From: Candidatus Peribacteria bacterium
GTDB taxonomy: Bacteria; Patescibacteriota; Gracilibacteria; Peribacterales; Peribacteraceae
Length of the DNA stretch: 64,000 nt
NCBI GenBank assembly: GCA_020632295.1
Contig: JACKFU010000001.1
Location: forward strand, 186,001 to 250,000
Direction: 5' to 3'
Shown: piece after piece, positions 7,727 through 16,586 of the stretch
Layout of the letters: every line of letters starts with the position of its first letter
Position numbering within the stretch: the first letter of the stretch is position 1
Program-made: the position numbers and the translations under genes
The notes under the pieces: model-generated
Databases searched by the model: none
What the model saw: the letters and a program-made list of their open reading frames with translations, nothing else
Told to the model about the DNA's origin: nothing

Positions 7727-8127
7727 AATACAATAAGGAAGATAGTAGGTTTTTACGATTAGTGCTGACTGCCTATGAAAAGATGGCAGATGTAGGACAA
7801 CTGTTAGTTGTTGCTGTTCTATCATATGGGGCAGGTGCAGCATTAGTACAATTAAATGATCCAATACGGACAATACTTGCGTATCTATCTGTACTTTTCT
7901 TTCCGTCATTTATGATGAGCTGGAAAAATAAAGATGAAGACGAGACTACAAAAGAAAATCTAGTAAAAGGTATCTGCGGCATGGTGTATCTCACAGTTTT
8001 GTTTTTCGTGGGGAGGCATGATTTTATGAGCTATGAAACAGCGATGTTTGTAGTGGGATTACCGACCGTCTTTTTTGTAATGTTCTTCTTTATGCTGCAC
8101 AAGATCGGGGAAGAATTTGCGCAGTAA
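7723..8127 (+). CDS. Membrane protein, 134 aa
   Basis: The start is the ATG that overlaps the previous stop (ATGA), preferred over an upstream in-frame codon. Three or four hydrophobic segments are visible, for example VGQLLVVAVLSYGAGAAL, TILAYLSVLFFPSFMM and AMFVVGLPTVFFVMFFFML, separated by a highly charged loop (WKNKDEDETTKEN). Function unknown. It forms an apparent operon with the two preceding small membrane-protein genes. Confidence 0.65.
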   Translation: MKYNKEDSRFLRLVLTAYEKMADVGQLLVVAVLSYGAGAALVQLNDPIRTILAYLSVLFFPSFMMSWKNKDEDETTKENLVKGICGMVYLTVLFFVGRHDFMSYETAMFVVGLPTVFFVMFFFMLHKIGEEFAQ

Positions 8128-8211
8128 CTCTGGATCGCGGGGAAGTAGCTCCATATCTTGCAAATCAACCACAGCCTGTTCTGCAAACCTCGCAACTTCT
8201 TTTAGATTCAT
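8059..8211 (-). CDS. Possible 50-aa antisense protein
   Basis: A short frame with a plausible soluble composition: MNLKEVARFAEQAV at the start, then LLPRDPELLRKFFPDL, ending HYKKDGR. A TATGAT hexamer lies 9 nt before its ATG, similar to the leaderless pattern seen elsewhere in the window. It overlaps the 3' end of the membrane-protein gene on the other strand, so it may be chance. Confidence 0.35.
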   Translation of the reverse strand: MNLKEVARFAEQAVVDLQDMELLPRDPELLRKFFPDLVQHKEEHYKKDGR

Positions 8212-8292
8212 AGGATTTTGATCATACATCAAAACGCAGAAATTGGGATGTCATCATTTTTGTAGTAGAGTATGTTGCAACCCTTCTGTGCT

Positions 8293-9483
8293 ATGCCTAA
8301 AAGACCCAATGTAATCATAAAGCCTGACATTCTCAGGTGGGCACGAACAAGTATTCATCTTTCTGAAGAGGAAGTTGTGGAGCACTTTAGTAAAAAAACT
8401 AAACTGAAGTTCAATATCAATCTTGATGCTCTAAAATCTTTGGAAAAGAATGAGCAAGCAATAGCTTTTAGTCTACTCAAAGAACTTGCAGCACTATATA
8501 AGCGTCCTTTGGCTGTCTTTTTCTTAGAAAAACCCTTAAAAGAAAAACCTCTTCCCAAAGATAGGCGAACACTAGGATCAGAAGTAAATATCTCGTTTTC
8601 TAGGGATGGGATTCTTGTTGCGCGTAAAGCAAGAAGGATACAAGAGGTAACTGCGGAATTGTACAAATCACTAAAAATTGATTTCAAATTTCCTTTTAAG
8701 AAATATGGCAGCAGTGACAATGCAGAGTCTGTAGCAGACACCATCCGCAAAAAGTTAGGTTTCACTATTGAGACACAACGATCTTTCCGCAACAGCAACG
8801 AGCTTTTTGCTCATCTACGCGAACTTATTGAAGGAATGGGGATAGTAACGCTAAAACAACCTTTTCCTATCGAAGATGCTCGCGCCTTTTCTCTTACAGA
8901 TCAAGAACCCTACGTAATTGTGATCAACAGCAAGGACGGTGGGTTGAACTATGCCCCCAAAGCCTTCTCTCTCATGCATGAATTTGCTCATTTGCTTCTG
9001 AGAGAAGGTGCAATTTGTAATGACTTTTACCACAGTCACAAATCTATAGAGAGCTTTTGTAATCAATTTTCTGCTTCATTTTTAGTCCCCAAGAAAGAGT
9101 TTATTGTTGAGCATCAAAGAATTGCTGAAAACAATGATGATCTTGATGAGCAACTGAAACAACTACATAAAGTGTTTAAGGTAAGCCACCATGCCTTACT
9201 AAGAAGATATGAGTCGTGCCAATTGATTTCAAATCGCTTCTACCAAAAGAAGGTGTCTGAATGGGAAAAAGATTTTGCAGAAAGTTATTCTTTGGGAACA
9301 GGTTTTGTACCTCCTCAGAAGCCTCACAAAAAAGCATATGTGAATAACGGTAAGCTTTTTACAAATCTGGTTTTACAGGCTCATTATGAGAATGTTATTG
9401 GATACGATGCTGTTTCAGATTATTTAGATGTAAAAATGAAGCACATACCTTCCCTTGAGGATTTCGCTCATTCCAAAACATGA
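8293..9483 (+). CDS. HTH plus ImmA/IrrE zinc metallopeptidase
   Basis: 396 residues. An N-terminal HTH-like region (DILRWARTSIHLSEEEVVEH) and linker are followed by a COG2856 peptidase domain. HEFAH (about residue 229) is the zinc motif and the downstream FCNQFSASFLVP is the usual third-ligand region. ImmA/IrrE proteins cleave or control a cognate repressor or partner. The stop overlaps the start of the DUF4411 gene (ATGA), and this gene order is a recurrent toxin-antitoxin-like pair in bacteria, with this protein in the antitoxin/regulator role. Start chosen at MPKRPN; a TTG 21 nt upstream is less likely. Confidence 0.85.
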   Translation: MPKRPNVIIKPDILRWARTSIHLSEEEVVEHFSKKTKLKFNINLDALKSLEKNEQAIAFSLLKELAALYKRPLAVFFLEKPLKEKPLPKDRRTLGSEVNISFSRDGILVARKARRIQEVTAELYKSLKIDFKFPFKKYGSSDNAESVADTIRKKLGFTIETQRSFRNSNELFAHLRELIEGMGIVTLKQPFPIEDARAFSLTDQEPYVIVINSKDGGLNYAPKAFSLMHEFAHLLLREGAICNDFYHSHKSIESFCNQFSASFLVPKKEFIVEHQRIAENNDDLDEQLKQLHKVFKVSHHALLRRYESCQLISNRFYQKKVSEWEKDFAESYSLGTGFVPPQKPHKKAYVNNGKLFTNLVLQAHYENVIGYDAVSDYLDVKMKHIPSLEDFAHSKT

Positions 9484-9977
9484 ACAACCTTTTCAGCGAG
9501 CAGGCGGCATATACAATTGATTTAAGCTCTCTGCTCAAATTATTCAAGGAAAGCGAAGCATATTACAAAGGTAATTTTCCATCTTTGTGGAATAAAATTG
9601 AAGAAGCAATATTGGAAGGTGAAATTATTTCTCACATACAAGTCTATGATGAGATCATGCAGTTTAATGGCGACAAAGACGAACTAATGATATGGGCAAA
9701 AGAAAACAAGCACCTTTTTCGAGACTACAACCTTCCTGAAGAAAGCGATTTCATCAGAATTATTGGGGAGAAATATCCTCAATTCCTTTCTCAGGGTAAG
9801 CACACTATTGCCCATGCTGATCCTTGGTTAGTTGCACAAGCTCGCCATCAAAAACTTACCGTTATTTGTGATGAAGGTAAGACCAAGCACAATTCCTTAC
9901 ATGTAGTTTGCAGAGAGTACAAAATTCCATCATTGGATATACTAGGCTTAATGAAGCAGAAACAGTGGGTAGTTTAG
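9480..9977 (+). CDS. DUF4411 PIN-like protein (probable toxin partner)
   Basis: 165 residues. TIDLSSLLKLFKES opens the protein and HADPWLVAQARHQKLTVICD supplies the acidic core expected of the PIN-like DUF4411 family (D after the first strand, D in ADPW, then D in ICDEG). PIN-fold proteins are metal-dependent ribonucleases. It is translationally coupled to the preceding ImmA/IrrE gene, a context that supports a toxin-antitoxin module stabilising the element. Activity is inferred from fold and context. Confidence 0.75.
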   Translation: MNNLFSEQAAYTIDLSSLLKLFKESEAYYKGNFPSLWNKIEEAILEGEIISHIQVYDEIMQFNGDKDELMIWAKENKHLFRDYNLPEESDFIRIIGEKYPQFLSQGKHTIAHADPWLVAQARHQKLTVICDEGKTKHNSLHVVCREYKIPSLDILGLMKQKQWVV

Positions 9978-10202
9978 ATTCTCATATAAATTTAGCCATT
10001 AGTGGTTTATTAGCAACTTAAGAAAGTGGGGTTGCTAGAGGCTAATACGCCCAAGTAAATGAACAAAATTGGCCAACATGCTTTGGTGTTTTGTATGGCC
10101 AAATGCCTTACCTTAGCCAACTCAAATTCTAGACCACATGGCTATTTTTCTCGGCGTCGAGATCGAATTCAGCCCCGCCCAACCAGCTGGCTCTCCGTGA
10201 AA
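9978..10202. other. Junction region, no gene seen
   Basis: AT-rich DNA passing into GC-richer DNA at about 10.13 kb. A 7-bp inverted repeat (TAGCAAC/GTTGCTA, about 10012-10038) has no T-run after it. The composition change is taken as the left edge of the planctomycete-like block. Confidence 0.4.
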
Positions 10203-10379
10203 ATGCGATCATTTGAAAACCGAGACTTGTGTGTGATCACACTTCGTCAGGTTGTTTCAGATGATTGGTTCTATCTGAATGATGGAGGAACCTCAAAGTT
10301 TTATGTGCGCGAAGGAAACAGCACGCGTTTGCTTAGTGGTCCCGACGCGGATGAGTACAAACGAGCAAATCCACGGTAG
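10203..10379 (+). pseudogene. C-terminal remnant, possibly of an AlbA_2-type protein
   Basis: 58 residues, containing SDDWFYLNDGGTSKFYVREG and GNSTRLLSGPDADEYKRA. This segment resembles the tail of AlbA_2/Schlafen-like DNA-binding proteins, where a line such as FYVR-GNST-L followed by an acidic helix ends the chain. No intact upstream domain is in frame. It is probably the end of a gene broken at the element junction. Low certainty. Confidence 0.35.
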
Positions 10380-10422
10380 GTTGTTTCTGTTCCGATAATG
10401 TTGTCTCGGAGAGTTGGAAAAC

Positions 10423-10959
10423 ATGTCAGAAGTTCAATTGCAACAACCAAAGTCGTTTCGAGAAGCGCGGAACCGTTTTTTTCCGGGGTGGTGGATCTAC
10501 AGTCGCGCCAATACACAAGACTCACTCAAGCCACTTTATCGAGTCGTGTGTCGTACACGTGCTGAACAAAGTCTTGCTCGTGCGGTAAAGCCAACTTGCG
10601 TCCGAGCACGCATTCTCTACCTGCGTGAAGGACAGGTTGAAAGACTCTCGGTAATGCGTCACGCTTTAGTCGAGCGACTTGGTGCAAGTGAAGAAGAGAT
10701 TCAAAGTTGGATCAACGACGGAAGGGTTAGCGTCCCGTTTTCGAGACTGCCTGAATCTCTCACAGCTACTGAAGCTGACCAGTTTCTGATACAGAAAGTG
10801 AGTAACGACGCAAGTGCGATCTTCGCTAATCCAACTGCTTGGTTGAACGCGCCGAACCCACGTCTTGGAGGCGCATCGCCGCGAGAAATGATTGCTGCGG
10901 GCCAAGTGGATTTAGTTTTGGAGGTTCTGGACTCTCTGAAGCATGGAATGATCACATAA
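10423..10959 (+). CDS. Xre/MbcA/ParS-type antitoxin (DUF2384) of a RES pair
   Basis: 178 residues from ATG 10423. The C-terminal 45 residues (FANPTAWLNAPNPRLGG, SPREMIAAGQVDLVLEVLD) are the DUF2384 toxin-binding domain; NPRLGG..P is its signature. A DNA-binding domain should lie before it, but the N-terminal 100 residues are not a textbook HTH. It is followed after 22 nt by a RES-domain gene, the standard antitoxin-toxin order, and probably represses its own operon and neutralises the RES enzyme. GC-rich codon use differs from the ImmA module upstream. Confidence 0.8.
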   Translation: MSEVQLQQPKSFREARNRFFPGWWIYSRANTQDSLKPLYRVVCRTRAEQSLARAVKPTCVRARILYLREGQVERLSVMRHALVERLGASEEEIQSWINDGRVSVPFSRLPESLTATEADQFLIQKVSNDASAIFANPTAWLNAPNPRLGGASPREMIAAGQVDLVLEVLDSLKHGMIT

Positions 10960-10981
10960 CGCGAAGCGAGGGTTGGGGCGG

Positions 10982-11941
10982 ATGACCGGCACTTGGTATC
11001 GCGTTGTGCCACCTCAGTATCATCAAAGTGCATTGAATACCAGGAGAACCAAGGCCATACGTAGTCGTTTCAGCCCAGGATCTTACGGGACGCCTCCTTT
11101 CGAGATTCTCTATCTCTGCGAGAATCGCACGGTGGCACTTTACGAAGTAGAGGCACAATTCAAAGACTCGAACGGTAATGTCATATCGAATCCAATCAAG
11201 CCGCTACTTTCTATGGATGTCAGGGTCTGCCTTCAGCAAGTTGCTGATTTGACCGAGATATCGCAACAGAGAAGGCTCTCTACGAATGCGCAGGAACTCA
11301 CGGGAGGAGGAGACACCGCAGACACACCAGGGTATTCGCTCAACCTCGTGCGCATTCCCGTCTCAGTAATGCCTGGCAAGCACAGCAAGAAGGGATACGG
11401 GGCAGAAATCGCTATTACTGCCACTCCTCATCTGGGGCCTGAGTTGCTGCCTCTGGCGTATCGTGACTTTGTCATCAATGACTTGGTTGATCAGTTGTCT
11501 GTACCGATAACACGATACCTGAATAACGATCGCTTCAGAGTCAATCGACTCATGACAGATTTCGAGAACATCGAACTCCAGTTCGAAACGACAAATCAAC
11601 GTTGGCAATCGGCGCGTGCAACAAGTCTGTTCACACGTAGTGATGTCAAGGAATTGCTTTCTCGTCTCACATCCGATCAACAGAATAAGTTCGCGAAGTT
11701 CCGCAACACTGATGGGTCTCCGACGCCAGAGAACATCACAATTGACAACGTTGATACGTTCCTTACTCCGATTGACCGACTATTGACTATCGCTCTCGAA
11801 GAAGACCTTAACCAAATCAACGTCGTGCAATCCATCGCTACTACCAACGACGCTACAGATGACGACTCGCAAAAGAAATTAGAAGCGAGTAAGAGAGAGA
11901 TCCAAGATGTTCTCCGCAGACCGACGGCTTTTGAGTTTTAA
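10982..11941 (+). CDS. RES-domain toxin (NAD+-degrading family)
   Basis: 319 residues from ATG 10982. The N-terminal RES domain shows RTKAIRSRFSPGSYG and EILYLCENRTVALYEVEAQF, giving the conserved Arg and Glu. Characterised RES toxins degrade NAD+ (phosphorolysis or hydrolysis), arresting growth. The chain is longer than typical RES toxins (about 150-230 residues): about 100 C-terminal residues beyond position 220 (DQQNKFAKFRNTDGSPTPEN onward) are of unknown role. It is paired with the DUF2384 antitoxin upstream, and its 3' end overlaps the next gene by 35 nt. Confidence 0.8.
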   Translation: MTGTWYRVVPPQYHQSALNTRRTKAIRSRFSPGSYGTPPFEILYLCENRTVALYEVEAQFKDSNGNVISNPIKPLLSMDVRVCLQQVADLTEISQQRRLSTNAQELTGGGDTADTPGYSLNLVRIPVSVMPGKHSKKGYGAEIAITATPHLGPELLPLAYRDFVINDLVDQLSVPITRYLNNDRFRVNRLMTDFENIELQFETTNQRWQSARATSLFTRSDVKELLSRLTSDQQNKFAKFRNTDGSPTPENITIDNVDTFLTPIDRLLTIALEEDLNQINVVQSIATTNDATDDDSQKKLEASKREIQDVLRRPTAFEF

Positions 11942-13040
11942 GAACCGCTGGGTCGACATCGTGGGCAATCAGTACCAAGTCGTGGACGTGTCGCCATCTG
12001 AGACATGCACCGGTATCGAAGATCTAGTCGTTAGACTGCACAACGGGAGCGAAAGGGCAGTAACGCCCGAATGGGCAGACAAGGTAGTGCTTTTGCCCGG
12101 TTTCTGGAAACGTCCAACTTACCAATTCGTGAGCCACACACCTGAACCTGAATCCCTTCGACATGTTCGTGGTCCTCCACCAAGATCACCTGTACTTCCT
12201 GAGTTCGCGTGGAAGTACGAGTTAGTTTACGATCCAATCGAATCAGTTTGGACAGACCGAGAAGTGGCCAAGGGACATGGCTTGATCGACCAAGCTGGAA
12301 AGCTTTGGGAACAGTCGGATCGGTTAGCAATTATCGCCGAAGCGAAATGGCACGTGCATCGCGGTGATGAACGGCTAGTGGCGTGGATGAAGGAAAGTGA
12401 TCGTGAGGCGTTGGTTGTGCATCGCAATACTCAAGAACTGTATGGTGAAGCCATCCACGCACTCAACGATGGAATCAGTCATCGAGTAATTGCGCTGTGC
12501 GATCAGATGATTAGAATGGGCCGCTTTTCAACTTCGGTGTGGTACCTCCGGGCCGCAGCGAGTCTGCAATCCGGCGACGAATTCCTCGCCAGGGGCAACG
12601 CACGGCTCGCAGGCGCAGAACAGCGACGACACACGCTTTTTGAGCGTCTGCAGGGACCTATGCGGATTTACCTTGAGAAGATGATCATCCAGGAAGGACC
12701 TTTCGTCAGTCTTCCGCCGACACTCTCTCCCGACATAGCATTTCATCTTCAACACGCAGACGGAAGTCACGAGTCAGACGACTTAAATCACATGGAACGT
12801 GAAGAAATAGAGGCCGCTCTTGCAGGTGGCCGATTCGAGGAGCCTGTTTTTCGCACAGGTATTCGTCGGCGACTGATCGAGAAGGACGCTTCCACGGTCT
12901 ATGAAGTGGCTCAACGCTACGACGTTCCACTCTTTCCGGAAAACGTCATATATGTTCGTCGGTTGCGAGATGGCGCGGGGCGGGAAATGGTGGGGATTGC
13001 AGTCCCACTAAACGGCGAGATGCGTTTCCTCATTCATTGA
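11907..13040 (+). CDS. Hypothetical protein downstream of Xre-RES
   Basis: 377 residues, no family recognised. The N-terminal part (about 10-60) is beta-rich, the middle (about 120-260) is helical and Arg/Glu-rich, and the C-terminal 45 residues (VPLFPENVIYVRRLRD, GIAVPLNGEMRFLI) recall the C-terminus of the convergent gene at 13030-14448. The start overlaps the RES gene by 35 nt, so it may be a third member of that operon or an unrelated passenger. The composition matches the planctomycete-like block. Confidence 0.55.
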   Translation: MFSADRRLLSFKNRWVDIVGNQYQVVDVSPSETCTGIEDLVVRLHNGSERAVTPEWADKVVLLPGFWKRPTYQFVSHTPEPESLRHVRGPPPRSPVLPEFAWKYELVYDPIESVWTDREVAKGHGLIDQAGKLWEQSDRLAIIAEAKWHVHRGDERLVAWMKESDREALVVHRNTQELYGEAIHALNDGISHRVIALCDQMIRMGRFSTSVWYLRAAASLQSGDEFLARGNARLAGAEQRRHTLFERLQGPMRIYLEKMIIQEGPFVSLPPTLSPDIAFHLQHADGSHESDDLNHMEREEIEAALAGGRFEEPVFRTGIRRRLIEKDASTVYEVAQRYDVPLFPENVIYVRRLRDGAGREMVGIAVPLNGEMRFLIH

Positions 13041-14412
13041 ACTGAGGTACAGCCTTGTAACTACTGAATAAGAACCTGGCCTTGCCTTTGTAAAGGAACG
13101 CAAACCCACGTACTTCCGCGTTAGTACGTTCGTTTACAAACGTATGCACGTAAAGAACGTCTTTGTACGCAATTTCAAGGCCATATACCTTTTCTATCCG
13201 TTCCAGTGCTCTAACATCACCGTCACTCATTGGGCGACGCGGATTCAATGGAACAAGTGGTATACCAGCATATAGGTTATCTATCTCAGGATGTTGTGAG
13301 CACCAATTTAGTTCCTTGCGCATTTGCTCTATCTCAAGGCAGTTCAGGCCATAAGCCAGAATCTTATCGTTGAGCATGTCTTTGAATCTCGCGTTGGAGA
13401 CTTGATACTGATGGCAGAAGCCATTATGAAACTCGTCGGTAGTAGGGCGAGGATCTCTCACTGCATAAATTCCTAGCGCGTCGGTGTCGTTGGGCACCTC
13501 CTGGTTGTAGAGTCGGGAAAGGTACCAAGAGATAGCTGCAGTATACCTCGTTCTGTCAACTTCTTTAATTTGCTCAATCCCCGTTAGATCCTGAACATTG
13601 CTCTGAGCAACTAGTTTCTTCTCAATACTCTGCAACTCTGCTAAGCGTTCAACATGCTCTTGTTGCTCCATTCGTTCTCGCTCCTCTTTGGTACGCGAAG
13701 ACTGCCTATGTGCCACGTTGATTTCCTTGTAACCGGGACCGCCCCTCCGGCTTTCAAGCTGGACTAAGTTCCCCCCCATTGTTTTGACGGTTGGTGATAG
13801 CCGGAACCCCTCTAAGACCTCAAAACAGGTGAGGACGTGTCTGTTGTCAGCTGACCACTTCGCCTTCTTCGTCTGCTCTCTAAACGTCCGATAGCCGATA
13901 TTCCCGTATGTTGTAAGGCGCTCAAGCAGCGAGTTTTGCTCAAAGATGATCCTTGCTTTCGCATCACTGTTGAGGTGCCCCATGACGCGCTTATAGATCG
14001 CTTCGATTCCATCGGGGCGCGTCCCGATGGTCTCCCAGTGACCCGTGACGGGATCGAGCCTTTGTAGTCCAATGCAGCCTCGCTCTCCGTAGCCCGGTGC
14101 CCAAGCAAGGAGAGTATCACCTTCCCGTTTGTAGATGTACACGTGTGGACCGAACGATTTGCCGAACCTTTTAATCGGTCCCCATTCCAGAGGCGCGTTC
14201 GCGAGCTTTTGCAGTTCACGAATGTGAGCGTGAATGCCCTTGAGGCGTTGCTCCGAGGGAGCCTTGGCGAACGCTTCAAAACGTGACCGTACTTCGTTGA
14301 TGCTGCTCGTTGGGACATTCTGCAGTTGTTCAATCTGATTGACGAGACCGGCCCAACCGTCGGGCAATAGATGTTGTCGCGGTTCTCGTCGAAATTCTGC
14401 GCCTTCATTCAT
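13030..14412 (-). CDS. Hypothetical protein, 460 aa
   Basis: Start chosen at ATG 14412; an in-frame GTG at 14448 adds 12 residues. No family recognised. Visible parts: an N-terminal helical region, a beta-rich segment (GPHVYIYKREGDTLLAWAPG), a Glu/Arg-rich helix that may be coiled coil (KEERERMEQQEHVERLAELQ), and a C-terminus (KDVLYVHTFVNER, RGFAFLYKGKARFLF) similar in layout to that of the gene at 11907, which it meets tail to tail with an 11-nt overlap. Two adjacent genes sharing an end-domain may be functionally linked. Confidence 0.55.
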   Translation of the reverse strand: MNEGAEFRREPRQHLLPDGWAGLVNQIEQLQNVPTSSINEVRSRFEAFAKAPSEQRLKGIHAHIRELQKLANAPLEWGPIKRFGKSFGPHVYIYKREGDTLLAWAPGYGERGCIGLQRLDPVTGHWETIGTRPDGIEAIYKRVMGHLNSDAKARIIFEQNSLLERLTTYGNIGYRTFREQTKKAKWSADNRHVLTCFEVLEGFRLSPTVKTMGGNLVQLESRRGGPGYKEINVAHRQSSRTKEERERMEQQEHVERLAELQSIEKKLVAQSNVQDLTGIEQIKEVDRTRYTAAISWYLSRLYNQEVPNDTDALGIYAVRDPRPTTDEFHNGFCHQYQVSNARFKDMLNDKILAYGLNCLEIEQMRKELNWCSQHPEIDNLYAGIPLVPLNPRRPMSDGDVRALERIEKVYGLEIAYKDVLYVHTFVNERTNAEVRGFAFLYKGKARFLFSSYKAVPQFNE

Positions 14413-14448
14413 GGGTGTCGGGTTGGTAGAATCTGACCAGTCTACCAC

Positions 14449-14706
14449 ACTAACTCTTTGGGCGCAAGGATTTCTGCCGTCCTCCGAGTGTTGCGGGTAA
14501 ACCTACGACCGTTCCTCAGCTCACCCTTCTACCAAAATCGCAAAATGAACTTCTCGTCAAACATGTTGACGTAGTCGAGGAGCTTCCACAACCGACGAAC
14601 TATGGCGTACGTTACCCGAAAGAACCCGGCGAAGAAACGAAACATGAGTTGACCTCCGGCAAAAAGGCGACCATCACTGGCTTACTGAGACAACCACAGA
14701 TGGTAC
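14449..14706. other. No intact gene; decayed plasmid DNA
   Basis: GC-rich sequence without a convincing start, family motif or repeat. It leads directly into the TOPRIM fragment and is read as eroded plasmid sequence. Confidence 0.4.
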
Positions 14707-14808
14707 CCTGGGTTACGTCAGCGTATCGCCAAGGTTGGTGTCATCGTGGTCGAAGGCCCGAATGATGTGATTGCACTCGATACGCTCGGCGTCCCGGCCG
14801 ACGAAGGA
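14707..14808 (+). pseudogene. TOPRIM primase fragment
   Basis: About 34 codons reading VGVIVVEGPNDVIALDTLG, the first TOPRIM motif (Glu in VEGPND) of a DnaG-like primase. The frame is not supported by primase sequence on either side, so this is a fragment. It fits the broken replication and transfer genes that follow. Confidence 0.55.
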
Positions 14809-14843
14809 GGCAGCGAGTCTTGTCACTCGCACTTTCGCAGCCA

Positions 14844-15077
14844 GAGCCGACGGCTGATTTCTTCGCAACACCGTACTACTGCCTCCGACAACTGGGGCTC
14901 ATCACATCTGATAAACGCGGTGGCCGTGAGTTCGAGTCGTTTCGGGCTGCCTTAAAGAGACTTGCTGGAATCCGCTATCAAAATGATGCGTTTTACGATC
15001 CGGTGCGTGGTGAACACCGCGATGTGAGTTTTGGATTCCTCAACTACAGTTTGCCACTCGACAGCAACTCAAGCCGC
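14844..15077 (+). pseudogene. Replication initiator (RepA-like) fragment
   Basis: About 78 codons containing FFATPYYCLRQLGLITSDKR, FESFRAALKRLAGIRYQNDA and FYDPVRGEHRDVSFGFLNYS. They resemble the N-terminal region of plasmid replication initiator proteins, as I recall them from planctomycetes. Similarity stops at about 15077, where the opposite strand begins to read as the coupling-ATPase N-terminus. The initiator was therefore cut by a rearrangement. Confidence 0.55.
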
Positions 15078-15498
15078 AGTTGTCGATATCAACGGAATCG
15101 CTTCCTCCACCTTGCATCACAGACAAGATCTGTGCGACTGGATCCGTGAGTGTCCGCGCCATACGGTCTTCAAAGTCGCTATGGCACTTGAGCGAAAATA
15201 TCTCTGGCTGGAGCCAGACTTTTGCAACGTAGGCGCAGGCTTTGTTTCCTGTTGTATCGATCGCATCATCGAGTTGCGTAATCGTCGCATCGGGAAACGC
15301 ATCAGCAAGTTGCGAACGCAGCCGACTTGCATCGTCTTTTGCAGCCGTGAGGGTCAGGGTGACCTGTGATCTGAGGCAGCGATAACCAAGACTGACCGTG
15401 CCACGCTTTAGCACAACCCCACATGCAACAAGCAGATGTTCAACATGCCGAGGACTCCGTTCCGAACCGCGCGGAACCGCAATGGAAAACGTCACCAT
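15040..15498 (-). pseudogene. Coupling-ATPase (TraG/VirD4-like) N-terminal fragment
   Basis: 152 residues. FSLKCHSDFEDRMARTLTDP and the following VAQILSVMQGGGSDS resemble the region that precedes the motor domain in TraG/VirD4-like (HerA/FtsK superfamily) ATPases of plasmids. The expected continuation is found on the other strand from about 16575, so this piece appears detached and inverted. The last residues (GLSCCRVANCS) run into RepA-like sequence read backwards. Probably non-functional. Confidence 0.5.
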
Positions 15499-15708
15499 GC
15501 GCGAAGGATAGCACGCTTAGTGGATGAGCACTCTGAGGAACGGCGGGTTGCCCCGAGAAACTTGTGCTTGTTTTGGCTTCGGTGAGCCGAAAACGGTGCT
15601 GATTTCACGAAATCTCGGCTGGTTGCATTTGAAAGCATCAGCAGCGTTGCGAAGTCGCGTGAAAAGGGACGGCACGGAGACAGTGTCAGCTATCCCCAAC
15701 GAAGCACA

Positions 15709-16053
15709 CTAGGCTTCAGAGCCGGCCTCGTCAGGCGGCGGCTGTTCTTCCGATCGATCGATATGACGACCGCCGACGTAATCCAGAAACTGACGATCCA
15801 TCAGAACCTTGACATGGTCGTTCTCGTCTTTTTCCCGAACGACTTTGTAGCCGCCACATAATGGATGCTCGTTGTCGGGCTCAAAGTGCTTTGCAAGCGG
15901 CTCGAACGTCGTGAGCATCGTGTCGCAGAAGTCGGCCACAATCATGCAGTCCTGAACCTGCAACATGTTGATCGCCAGCAGTAGCGCACTCCGTAGCTTG
16001 AGGTTCTCGTCTTTCTCGCTCTTTAGGTGCGCGAGCGCGTTATCGATAAGCAA
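15709..16053 (-). CDS. Hypothetical protein, about 114 aa
   Basis: Begins at TTG 16053; a more internal start is possible. Helical and acidic, with LRSALLLAINMLQVQDCMIV in the middle and a proline/acidic tail (RSEEQPPPDEAGSEA). No family recognised. It lies between broken pieces of the coupling-ATPase gene, on the same strand as the M41-like gene 62 nt upstream. Confidence 0.45.
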   Translation of the reverse strand: MLIDNALAHLKSEKDENLKLRSALLLAINMLQVQDCMIVADFCDTMLTTFEPLAKHFEPDNEHPLCGGYKVVREKDENDHVKVLMDRQFLDYVGGRHIDRSEEQPPPDEAGSEA

Positions 16054-16115
16054 TTGGTGGAAGTAGTCCCTTTCGCGCTCGAGCTGAATTAAGTCCGTCC
16101 GAGTTTCCTCTGTGT

Positions 16116-16586
16116 TTAGAAATCAACCCATGCGCCAGTTCGATCAACGCCAGGCCAGGGCCGCTCCATAATCGCGTAAATGTCACGCCCGCGCAAATAG
16201 CCTTCCGACAAGAGCCTTCGCCCAAGTTCTAGGAGCTGGGGACGATGGGCCGCAAGTGCGTCCATGACTCTTCTTTCAGCCTCTTCAATCACCATATCAT
16301 ATTGCACCCAATCGAACTGGCGAAGCTTCTCCCGCCACAGGTGATACGGCACGAACTTTTCGTTTCTGCCGAGCTCATGCAATAGCACGATGTCATTCGG
16401 AATCTCCAGATGTTGGACGGCACAGTAATCTCGCATACCGTAGTCAGCGTTTTCGCCATTCACCCAATTGGGGTTGTTGTCTCCCAACAGCAACCGTTCC
16501 GCACAGTAACCACCGATGAACATTCTCAGTTCTGCGGCCGCCCATTCACGGTCAGTCTCGACTGCACGGCCATCACACTCCGTCAT
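16116..16586 (-). CDS. Peptidase M41-like helical domain, no zinc motif
   Basis: 156 residues. FIGGYCAERLLLGD and, later, EEAERRVMDALAAHRPQLLE with RRLLSEGYLRGRDIY follow the pattern of the C-terminal helical part of FtsH peptidase (AEEL.fG ... A...A...L...R..L..LA..LL..E.L.G.EI). No HEXXH is present, so it cannot act as a zinc protease by itself. The 5' end lies at a rearrangement breakpoint, so it may be truncated. Confidence 0.4.
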   Translation of the reverse strand: MTECDGRAVETDREWAAAELRMFIGGYCAERLLLGDNNPNWVNGENADYGMRDYCAVQHLEIPNDIVLLHELGRNEKFVPYHLWREKLRQFDWVQYDMVIEEAERRVMDALAAHRPQLLELGRRLLSEGYLRGRDIYAIMERPWPGVDRTGAWVDF

